Assembly: GCF_014191985.1 (NCBI RefSeq)
Contig: NZ_JACHXI010000008.1
Span: 1 to 64,000, forward strand
Direction: 5' to 3'
DNA: 64,000 nucleotides
Source of the DNA: Azomonas macrocytogenes
Lineage (GTDB): Bacteria > Pseudomonadota > Gammaproteobacteria > Pseudomonadales > Pseudomonadaceae
Of this stretch, positions 1-6,190 are shown in pieces. The number at the start of each line of letters is the position of its first letter. Positions within the stretch are counted from its first letter, which is position 1. Position numbers and translations under genes: made by a program. The notes under the pieces were generated by a model that did no database searches, was not told the DNA's origin, and was given only the letters and a program-made list of their open reading frames with translations.

Positions 1-81
1 CATCTGATTGTTGGTCGAAACTCAATCATGGCACTCGATGCCGAGCGGCAAAGCCGCTGAAGTGGGAAGTCTCCTTTTTAC
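1..81. mobile_element. possible end of an insertion element beside attC
   Basis: The attC at 82-131 loses homology to its sister sites at about the base where the IS at 1231-2602 entered its target. The sequence just before the break contains GGGAAGTCTCC, loosely like the subterminal repeat GGAGAGTCC at 2592-2600. This suggests that the first 80 bases are the end of another attC-targeting IS1111-type element. No transposase is visible, so this is an inference from position and weak similarity. Confidence 0.3.
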
Positions 82-131
82 TCATTCAAGCCGAACCCGC
101 TTCGCGGGTCGGCTTAATTCAGGCGTTAGGC
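82..131 (+). other. attC recombination site (5' part missing)
   Basis: The hairpin core (GAACCCGC, loop TTC, GCGGGTC, at about 93-110) is flanked by AAGCC / GGCTT arms and followed by the R' core site GTTAGGC (125-131). This is the 3' part of an integron attC site. The same core recurs almost unchanged at 2611-2656. The expected R'' box (RYYYAAC) is not found just upstream, so the left end seems interrupted, as in the IS-split site at 1217/2656. Its orientation puts the integrase gene to the left, outside the window. Confidence 0.8.
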
Positions 132-172
132 GTCTCAGATCAGCAGTCGTTTCAAAGGGAGAGATTCGAGCA

Positions 173-571
173 ATGAGTGTTGCACCACCAGTCCTCGCGC
201 GCATGGTCATTTACGCAAAGGACATCAAGAAGGTCGCGACGTTCTACAAACGAACGCTTTCGCTCCTTGTGCTTGAGGAGGAGCCTGGATTCGTCATCGT
301 TGGTGACGTTGATCTCGAGATCGCGGTGGTCAAGATGCCCGAAGCGCTTGCGAACGAAGTACATATCTCGGTTCCGCCGCGCGTAAGAGAGGAAACTCCG
401 ATGAAGTTCTCATTCTTGGTGGAAGATCTTGATCGTGTTCGTAGCGCGGCCACCGCGGCAGGTGGCGGAGCCAAACCGATCGCCGCAGCATGGCAGTGGC
501 GCGGTCAGCTGCACCTCGACGGCCATGACCCGGAAGGAAACGTTGTTCAGTTCCGCAAACGCGACGCCTAA
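173..571 (+). CDS. VOC/glyoxalase-fold cassette protein
   Basis: The 132-residue product looks like a single vicinal-oxygen-chelate domain. It opens with a beta strand containing ARMVIYAKDIKKVATFY, the usual start of glyoxalase/bleomycin-resistance/dioxygenase proteins, and ends with the family hallmark DPEGNVVQFRK. An HISVP segment sits mid-protein, and HLDGHDPEGN supplies a His and acidic residues near the expected metal site. The substrate cannot be told; such cassettes include antibiotic-binding and detoxifying proteins. The ATG at 173 was chosen because it follows GGGAGAGATTCGAGCA, and homologous sequence starts there. The upstream extension to position 8 would read through attC. The stop codon lies inside the R'' box of the next attC, typical of cassette genes. 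Confidence 0.8.
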   Translation: MSVAPPVLARMVIYAKDIKKVATFYKRTLSLLVLEEEPGFVIVGDVDLEIAVVKMPEALANEVHISVPPRVREETPMKFSFLVEDLDRVRSAATAAGGGAKPIAAAWQWRGQLHLDGHDPEGNVVQFRKRDA

Positions 572-625
572 CCCTTCCTTCAAGCGGACCCGCCTTCGGC
601 GGTCCGCTTAAGTCAAACGTTAGCC
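566..625 (+). other. attC recombination site, 60 bp
   Basis: R'' GCCTAAC (566-572) and R' GTTAGCC (619-625) are inversely related core sites around a long imperfect stem: AAGCGGACCCGCC, loop TTC, GGCGGTCCGCTT. The stop codon of the VOC gene overlaps R''. All the features of an intact attC are present, so this marks the end of the first complete cassette in the window. Confidence 0.92.
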
Positions 626-667
626 GTCAAGTGAGGTTTTTCTGCACGTCACGCAAGAGCTGAGTAG

Positions 668-1210
668 ATGATTGAATCAACGTATTGGCGCCAAGAACTG
701 CGCGCGGAGTTAGCGTGGCTCAAGAGGCATCGCAGCTACCGTAGGTGGTCGGAGAAACAGCTTGTTCTGTATGAGCGTCGCCTGATGCTGGTGGCGTTCC
801 AGGTACGCTCTCTGCTTGAGCGTCCGAAAGTAAATGATCGCGCTCGTGGCGCAAAGATGCCTGTCGTCCGATACAAAAAGATCGGGAGTAAGCCCTTTAC
901 GAATGTTGGTGCAGGATTCCCGGAAGACCGATTTGATATGGAAAGTCCAGAGCCGTCAGAACTTGGTGCACTTGATGTCTGCAACCAGCTCATTCACCAT
1001 TATTGGATGCAAACACGGTCAGAGCGTACCGCTTTCAAGGGCATGCTTGTGTTCTCCGATTTCATGCGCAACAAGTGGGCTTATGAACTACTTATCGAGG
1101 ATCTTATAAGCCTCTTCAGCACCTTTGCCAGCAGCTCCTCGTCAGTCACTGAACTGGGTTTTCATTGGAACGAGAAGAAGCAAGACTATGTTGCTCAGTA
1201 TGCGCGTTGA
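668..1210 (+). CDS. hypothetical cassette protein, 180 aa
   Basis: The gene fills the cassette between attC sites ending at 625 and beginning at 1217. The product is basic and helix-rich at the N-terminus (residues 1-60 with many Arg, Lys and Trp), with no signal peptide or membrane segment. I do not recognise a family. The C-terminal part (about 105-180) is rich in aromatic and hydrophobic residues and ends HWNEKKQDYVAQYAR. The ATG at 668 follows a weak GAGCTGAG ribosome site. Position, orientation and the snug fit to attC sites support a real cassette gene of unknown function. Confidence 0.65.
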   Translation: MIESTYWRQELRAELAWLKRHRSYRRWSEKQLVLYERRLMLVAFQVRSLLERPKVNDRARGAKMPVVRYKKIGSKPFTNVGAGFPEDRFDMESPEPSELGALDVCNQLIHHYWMQTRSERTAFKGMLVFSDFMRNKWAYELLIEDLISLFSTFASSSSSVTELGFHWNEKKQDYVAQYAR

Positions 1211-1216
1211 GCTGAC

Positions 1217-1230
1217 GGCTAACAGTTCAT
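1217..1230 (+). other. left piece of attC split by IS
   Basis: The R'' box GGCTAAC (1217-1223) plus AGTTCAT begins an attC whose remainder (hairpin core and R' GTTAGGC) lies at about 2603-2656. Removing the intervening element rebuilds a normal attC of about 60-70 bp. Confidence 0.8.
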
Positions 1231-2602
1231 ATATGGACTCTCCCCACAAGTAGTGAGAAATAGCTTTTCCAATCCTGTCGTCAGCGCGGTTGCATTCGTA
1301 TATCCGGCCTGTGCTGGACGCTATCGCCCTGGCCATTCTGTAGTTCGCGCTGCGGGGGCCAAGCGTTCAACCGATCGCACGGATCATGATTGTTATCGGC
1401 CTTGTTCCGTTGCAGGACTCGCCTGTTCCGACAGTGTTGCTACTCACCACAACCACAAGAAAACCATCACAACCTACTTGATTACCCCGCCGTCAGGCGG
1501 ACCTTACGCTCTGCCAGTCACCGCTGAAACGCCGCTCATGGCACCACACCGCCCAGCAAATTCGCACCAGTTTATTGGCCAAGGCTACTGCCGCCTTGTT
1601 GTGACCAATACGCGCTGCGGTCTCGACAGCCCAGCGTTGCAACGGGGTCAGCCTCTCCGGGGTGCGCACCTGGCAACGCTGAGCGGCCAACAATGCCGCC
1701 CTCGCACCATGGATCAACAGCGTTCGCACATAGCCGTTGCCCTGCCGGCTGATGTGACCCAGCCGGCGGCGCTCACCGCTGCTGAACTCGCGTGGCGTCA
1801 TGCCCAACCAGGCACTGAGCTGGCGACCATTGGCAAAACGCTCGGGCCTGCCCACTGCCGCCTTCAGGGCGCTGGCAGTCAACACACCTATACCGCTGAC
1901 TTCATCCAGTTTGTGCACGATTTCATCCTCAGCATGCCAGCGCTTGAGTTGCTGCTCGCACTCGACCATGCACTGCTCGTACAAGTTGATTTCCGCCAGG
2001 ACGATATGTAGTTGATGACTCAAGGGGGCCAGCTCCGCTTGATCCACCCACTCGTGGGCGGCACGGATAAACGCCTGAGTCGCAGCCGGCGCTTCGATAC
2101 CCGCCTCACGCAAGATGCCACGCAGCAGGTTGATGCGCTGCGTACGGCTCTTCTTCCAGGTTTCGCGCAACCCGTGCAGTTACTGCACCTGCTGTTGCTC
2201 ATGGCTTTTCACTGGCACCGGATGCATATCCTTGCAACGCACGGCTTCCAGCATCGCATCGCAATCGTTGCAGTCGGTTTTGTTACGGCGTCGATAAGCA
2301 CGCACATAACGCGGATGCAGCAACGTCACCCGATGCCCCTGCGCCTGGGCTACACGGCCCCAGTGATGGGCCGTACCGCAGGCCTCCATCACCCACTCGA
2401 CCGGCTCCAGTTGCTCCTGTATATATCGCCTGAACGCCGCTCGGTTCAGCCGCTTGCGCTGCACCACCTGACCGACACGGACACTCTCGGCAACCTGGTA
2501 AACGGACTTGGCCAGATCAACTGCGATACGCTTCATAAGGCCTCTCCCAACAATCAGTCACCACTGCTCTCGGTATAGAACTGTGGCGCGAGGAGAGTCC
2601 AT
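1231..2602 (-). mobile_element. IS1111-family (IS110 group) element inserted in attC
   Basis: A block of about 1.37 kb interrupts an attC site. Perfect 11-bp inverted repeats ATGGACTCTCC (1233-1243) and its complement (2592-2602) lie at the two edges, as the subterminal repeats do in the IS1111 subgroup. It encodes an IS1111-like transposase on the minus strand. Several IS1111 members are known to insert specifically into integron attC sites, which matches the position here. Exact ends are uncertain by a few bases, because this group gives no clear target duplication. The 250 bases at 1231-1490 are the noncoding 3' flank inside the element. Confidence 0.87.
1493..2536 (-). pseudogene. IS1111-family transposase, interrupted by a TAA codon
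   Basis: The reading frame starts at the ATG at 2536 (MKRIAVDLAKSVYQVAES) and keeps one frame down to 1493, except for a TAA at 2182-2180. The two pieces (118 aa; and about 230 aa restarting LHGLRETWKKSRTQRINLLR) together give the roughly 345-residue length usual for the family. The N-terminal half holds DEDD-type acidic residues (AVDLAK, KTDCNDCDAMLEA). The C-terminal half holds the IS116/IS110 domain with DEVSGIGVLTASAL and LSAWLGMTPREFSSG. CAA (Gln) to TAA is the simplest explanation, giving one nonsense change and no frameshift. Unless the stop is read through or reinitiation works, the element is probably immobile on its own. Confidence 0.9.
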
Positions 2603-2656
2603 TACAGCGTTCAAGCCGAACCCGCTTCGCGGGTCGGCTTATTTCAGGCGTTAGGC
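2603..2656 (+). other. right piece of attC split by IS
   Basis: This contains the same hairpin core as the site at 82-131 (AAGCCGAACCCGC, TTC, GCGGGTCGGCTT) and the R' box GTTAGGC (2650-2656). It is the 3' continuation of the attC begun at 1217. Confidence 0.85.
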
Positions 2657-2689
2657 CGCTCGCCGCATCGTCGGCTTTGGGGAACGAAT

Positions 2690-2893
2690 ATGGGGAATGG
2701 AGAGAGATCGTTCGCCGCCATTTTCGGCCTTCTGTTGCTCGGCACTGGGCTCTACGCGTTGTTCTCTGACCAAACAGGAGCTGCGTGGCGTTACATAGGT
2801 GGCATTTCGCTGGTGGTGATCGGAGCCAACGCCATCTATGGCGCGCTGACAAGAAAGCGGCCGTGGATCTCCAAGATCGGACCGCTCCCGTAG
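2690..2893 (+). CDS. small two-segment membrane protein (cassette)
   Basis: The 67-residue product has two hydrophobic stretches, about residues 8-25 (AAIFGLLLLGTGLYALF) and 34-52 (YIGGISLVVIGANAIYGAL), and a short basic tail with RKRPW. This suggests a small inner-membrane protein. The gene lies alone between an attC ending at 2656 and one starting at 2926, so it is a one-gene cassette. The ATG at 2690 follows GGGGAACGAATATG, a usable purine-rich site. Small membrane proteins of unknown role are common cassette cargo. Confidence 0.65.
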   Translation: MGNGERSFAAIFGLLLLGTGLYALFSDQTGAAWRYIGGISLVVIGANAIYGALTRKRPWISKIGPLP

Positions 2894-2925
2894 CGCATGG
2901 ATACTCACGAGTACGCGGAGTTGCG

Positions 2926-3038
2926 GCCTAACGAGTCGTCGCAGCCGACGTTGCATCGGCCCGCGGCCTGGGCTGTACGAAAGAGCTTGCCACCCAGGCC
3001 GCGGCCCGCTACAACGCGGCTGAACTCTGGTGTTAGGC
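2926..3038 (+). other. attC recombination site, long form (113 bp)
   Basis: R'' GCCTAAC (2926-2932) and R' GTTAGGC (3032-3038) bound a long imperfect palindrome (GGCCCGCGGCCTGGG near 2958 against CCCAGGCCGCGGCC near 2993). Its length and sequence differ from the short attC sites at 82, 566 and 2611, so this cassette probably came from another integron lineage. Confidence 0.87.
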
Positions 3039-3056
3039 GCCTTACGAGACATCCCC

Positions 3057-3569
3057 GTGGAGCAATTAGAGCGAGCCCGCCGCTATCTCGACCGCCTACG
3101 GTCGCTGTACAGCGGAATATTCACTACCTCGGCCGATCGCGACCTCTACGAGGATGATGCAATTAGTTTTTTTATGCATTGCTACTACGTCAGGGACTGG
3201 ATTATTCATCTCAACAAGGTCGGAATAACTGCCTCACAAGTTGATGAGTTCATCAACTCACACAACGAGCTGAAGATCTGCACAGATCTTTGCAATGGCT
3301 CAAAACATTGTCGGTTAGAGCGCAACATTCGCTCTGGGCGTCAGCCTCATATTGCGGCTAAGAGGTACGACACATCTACTTGGCTGACAGGGTCTGGTGG
3401 CGGCAACGTAGTTAAGGGTCGCTACACTGTAGTTACCGCGTCTGGCACCATCGACGCCCTCGACCTCGCAGAGAGGTGCATTGAACCGCCCCGGGGCGGT
3501 TTAATCTTGCGCGTGATCAGCGATTGGATAGGCTTTTACAACCACCAGCATCCACTACAAAATAATTAA
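3057..3569 (+). CDS. hypothetical protein of the last cassette
   Basis: The product is about 170 residues if it starts at the GTG at 3057. An earlier in-frame GTG at 3030 lies within the attC and is less likely. The protein is soluble. A central block FFMHCYYVRDWIIHLN is followed by TDLCNGSKHCRLE, a pattern I associate with uncharacterised helical proteins but cannot name. The C-terminal half has a beta-rich look (RYTVVTASGTIDALDL). No attC follows the stop codon at 3569, so the gene seems to be the array's terminal, end-eroded cassette. Start choice and function are both uncertain. Confidence 0.6.
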   Translation: MEQLERARRYLDRLRSLYSGIFTTSADRDLYEDDAISFFMHCYYVRDWIIHLNKVGITASQVDEFINSHNELKICTDLCNGSKHCRLERNIRSGRQPHIAAKRYDTSTWLTGSGGGNVVKGRYTVVTASGTIDALDLAERCIEPPRGGLILRVISDWIGFYNHQHPLQNN

Positions 3570-3700
3570 ATTGATACTTCATTGGGGAGGTTGGGCTTGC
3601 AGTATCGAGCAAGCCATTGTCAGAGTAAGACCTCCTGTGTTTTCCCTGCATACTGCGCTCTTTGGCGAACGCGAAAACCAAATGGGCTGCCCCCTAATCC

Positions 3701-3970
3701 CTATGGGTCCTTGGTCTCGTACTCGATTCCGCCGATGAAGCGAGCCATGAAGTTGTAGCAGAAACAGCTGACAATCACGCTCACGTAACCGAATATCAGA
3801 TAGATCAGCGGCAGCAGCATGATCAGGATTCGTGGTGGGCTGTGCTCCGGGTCCAGATAGGATAGCCACAAGAAGAACGGCACGGCAAAGATCACAGCGA
3901 CGATCGCCATGAGTACGCCAATTACCTTGCTGTTCTGATGAGGAGTGAATCGTCGAATTTGCTGCTTCAC
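3701..3970 (-). CDS. small two-TM membrane protein
   Basis: The 89-residue product has a basic N-terminus (MKQQIRRFTPHQNSK) and two clear hydrophobic segments, about residues 17-37 (VIGVLMAIVAVIFAVPFFLWL) and 50-72 (LIMLLPLIYLIFGYVSVIVSCF). The C-terminus reads YNFMARFIGGIEYETKDP. Tails of the type YN.hA..hGGIe are seen in small membrane proteins of the DUF3566 type; the resemblance is by eye only. It is monocistronic, just beyond the cassette array and facing it. Confidence 0.7.
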   Translation of the reverse strand: MKQQIRRFTPHQNSKVIGVLMAIVAVIFAVPFFLWLSYLDPEHSPPRILIMLLPLIYLIFGYVSVIVSCFCYNFMARFIGGIEYETKDP

Positions 3971-4159
3971 TTTATTCCCTGCTCGTTGTTGCGAATGCTC
4001 GATTGCTAGGTAATGCCTTGCCTTTCAGGTCATTACAGTGCCTGATGAACAAGACCGCTACGGAACTGTCCGGATCATTTACAGAACCCTGTAGTCCGCA
4101 AAGCCGGACACATCAATCCCGCCCCTGTCCCGTGGGGAAGCGATTATCGCCCGGCTCTT

Positions 4160-4474
4160 TCATTCACTGCCTTTCCCTGTCTCGCTGTAAGGTTTATCGC
4201 CCTCCTCCAGCGGGCCGATCCTTACTTTACCCGTTGTATTGCTATCATCCATCGAGTTACGCACGGCTTGATCTGCCTTGCCACCCACGAACACACCAGC
4301 GATACCACCAATCAGTGCGCCTGCCGGACCACCAACGGAGCCCAACATCATGAGAGTCATGCCGCCATAGCCACTACCAATGCTATTGTCATCGCGCGCA
4401 GGCATGACCTCAGAGGCAGTTGCCGAATTCCCTGTCAAGAACAGGAGCAGGGAGAGAGAGGCAAATCTTTTCAT
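4160..4474 (-). CDS. exported glycine-zipper protein
   Basis: The 104-residue product starts with a signal peptide (MKRFASLSLLLFLTGNSATA), with likely cleavage after the Ala-Thr-Ala region. A glycine-zipper segment follows at about 36-68 (GGMTLMMLGSVGGPAGALIG, then IAGVFVGGKADQAV), and then a polar, acidic tail. Glycine zippers of this kind occur in small outer-membrane or periplasmic proteins. No lipobox Cys is present. The gene is monocistronic and its role is unknown. A hairpin-like TTCACTGCCTTTCCCTGTCTCG lies just downstream and I give it no function. Confidence 0.65.
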   Translation of the reverse strand: MKRFASLSLLLFLTGNSATASEVMPARDDNSIGSGYGGMTLMMLGSVGGPAGALIGGIAGVFVGGKADQAVRNSMDDSNTTGKVRIGPLEEGDKPYSETGKGSE

Positions 4475-5105
4475 ACGTCAGGGTTCCTTTTACCCGATGT
4501 GCCAAGAATCCTTTTACCCGGCCGCCACTACGAGCTGCACCAGAACACATCAGGCAGATCAGTTCCATGGATAGCCACAGGAGAAACAGCCCGGTGATGA
4601 GAACACCAACCACCTGGCTTCATGGTAAAAACGAATCACCGACATTACTGCTTCAATTCAATCTGCTGGCGAATGCCCGATGTAGGTGGTCATGCTCCCC
4701 AAGCTATCGCGATGCCTGACGAACAACGCCAGTCGGCAGTTGCCCATTCCCGGTCAGAGTTGCCTGTGCACGCATTGTAAAGTAGAAAATTGCAGAACAA
4801 ATACCTGCAAAAATCAAAGAAATATCAGATAAACAGTGTTACTGCCCGGCCGGGCAATCCCTGATTCTGGTGAGCAGAAACCAGGTAACACTGCGCACAC
4901 GAGAGCATCTTCCGCCTTCCGCTTCTCGCGTCATTGCCCTACTGCGCTCATTGTTGTGGGCTTCGAGCCCTTCCCGCGTCAAGCCATCTACAGGACATGA
5001 CTAGAGTGCAGATTTCGGAGGAATATCATTAGATAAAAGATAGATAGGAAAAGCGGCAGAAAGCCGCTATTTCCAAGGCATCCAGACATTCACTGGAAGC
5101 AGATA
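4475..5105. other. noncoding stretch with a three-way-junction palindrome
   Basis: I see no convincing gene here. The notable item is 4834-4893. CAGTGTTAC (4834-4842) pairs with GTAACACTG (4885-4893), enclosing the perfect palindrome TGCCCGGCCGGGCA (4843-4856) and a second hairpin CTGGT...ACCAG (4867-4884). Near 5053-5067 a GCGGC/GCCGC hairpin with a T-run on the minus strand probably terminates the tRNA transcript. Confidence 0.5.
5051..5080 (-). terminator. probable terminator of the tRNA-Asp transcript
   Basis: Read on the minus strand, AGCGGC, TTTCT, GCCGCT is followed by TTTTCC. It lies about 25 bases downstream of the tRNA 3' end. Confidence 0.55.
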
Positions 5106-5182
5106 TGGCGCAGCGGACGGGACTCGAACCCGCGACCCCCGGCGTGACAGGCCGGTATTCTAACCGACTGAACTACCGCTGC
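5106..5182 (-). tRNA. tRNA-Asp (GTC)
   Basis: The 77-nt minus-strand sequence folds as a cloverleaf. The acceptor stem is GCAGCGG/CCGCTGC, the D arm is AGTTCAGTCGGTTAGAAT, and the anticodon stem/loop is CCGGCCTGTCACGCCGG with anticodon GTC. The T arm is CGGGTTCGAGTCCCG, followed by discriminator G and an encoded CCA at 5108-5106. In P. aeruginosa tRNA-Asp genes lie, as I recall, near the xcp genes, so its place beside gspC fits shared synteny. Confidence 0.97.
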
Positions 5183-5511
5183 GTGTCGGCTGGACCTAAG
5201 TCCATATTCGCAAGCCAGAAATTCCAACTACCAGATCGAAGCGGCTCTGCTTGCGAGGCGCGAAATCTACGCAGTAGCTGTCTTTAAGTCAACTTATTTG
5301 TTTGATGACTAATTCGTTTCTAAAATATCGTAGCCTGGCAATAGCAATATAAAATTCCTATACTAAACAAGCGAAGCGCTACGCTAATTTAGAGTAAGAG
5401 TCTGCATAAAAACTGTCATACAGCTAGTCCATTCTCGCCCCGTAAGGTTTAGCACTGGAGTATCGGTATTCCCGAATAACCGATCGAAGTGCGCCTATAC
5501 GGAATGCATTC
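5183..5511. other. AT-rich intergenic stretch before gspC
   Basis: No gene is visible. The stretch is noticeably AT-rich (5290-5400) and would hold the promoters of the tRNA (minus strand) and of gspC (plus strand). I could not assign specific boxes. Confidence 0.5.
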
Positions 5512-5542
5512 ATGAAACCTGAAGCTCCATGGAGTCTCCCGC

Positions 5543-6187
5543 TTGCCTTTCCAAGGAGTTTTGAAGAAATGTCGGCAGCATGCTCCCCTGCTGACAGGTA
5601 CGACGTTCATCTGTCTATTCGCCGCTTTTCTCGCCTGGCAGATTAGCGGCTGGCTACAATTGATGCGCACATCTCCACAAAATACCGATAACTACTCACC
5701 CAAGACTGATACCAGTCTCGACTTCAAGCGTCTCGGTGCTCTTTTCGGTACCCCGCCGCCGCCCTCCACCGAAGCTGTCGCTGCACCGGCGAGTGACAGT
5801 TCATTGGTGCTGCTTGGCAGCTTGGTTAATAGAAACCCGCAGCAGTCCAGTGCAATCATCCAGTACAACGGGGCAACTCCCAAGCTCTACCGCTCAGGCG
5901 AAGACATTGAGGCGGGTTTGCGCCTACAAGGTGTTTATTCCGACCGGGTGGAAATCCTGCGCAACGGTCGCCTGGAAACCCTGCGTTTTCCTCTGCTCGG
6001 CAATTCTCCCGCAGCCTTTAATCCCGCTCATTCTGCTCCAGCCTACGAGCCACCAGCAGCTGAGAAACAGCCGGACCCCGCCGTGGAACAATTGCGAAAG
6101 CAGATGGAGATGCTTCGCCAGCAACTGGAGCAGTCTCCCCTAGATTCTCCTGCGTCTACCGAAGAACAGCCTACGGACAATAATTAA
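5543..6187 (+). CDS. gspC: type II secretion inner-membrane protein GspC/XcpP
   Basis: GspC links the inner-membrane platform of the type II secretion machine to the outer-membrane secretin. The product has a short cytoplasmic N-terminus, one membrane segment (about residues 18-38) and the homology-region core with SSLVLLGSLVNRNPQQSSAI and YRSGEDIEAGLRLQGVYSDR. Its proline-rich tail ends in a coiled-coil-like EQLRKQMEMLRQQLEQ in place of a PDZ domain, as in XcpP. gspD follows after 3 bases. The start is unclear: the frame opens with TTG at 5543 or 5561 (AAGGAG at 5553 is very close to the latter). An ATG at 5512 in another frame encodes MKPEAPWSLPL, which would join this frame after a one-base shift near 5540. 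Confidence 0.85.
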   Translation: MPFQGVLKKCRQHAPLLTGTTFICLFAAFLAWQISGWLQLMRTSPQNTDNYSPKTDTSLDFKRLGALFGTPPPPSTEAVAAPASDSSLVLLGSLVNRNPQQSSAIIQYNGATPKLYRSGEDIEAGLRLQGVYSDRVEILRNGRLETLRFPLLGNSPAAFNPAHSAPAYEPPAAEKQPDPAVEQLRKQMEMLRQQLEQSPLDSPASTEEQPTDNN

Positions 6188-6190
6188 ACG

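Noticed and set aside
8-172. N-terminal extension of the VOC cassette protein
   Set aside because: It reads through the attC site and has no ribosome site; the family start is at 173.
1253-2011. 252-codon plus-strand frame across the IS
   Set aside because: It is antisense to the IS1111 transposase and has no protein-like composition.
4410-4613. 67-codon minus-strand frame with a hydrophobic start
   Set aside because: It overlaps the glycine-zipper gene start in another frame and loses protein-like character after about residue 25.
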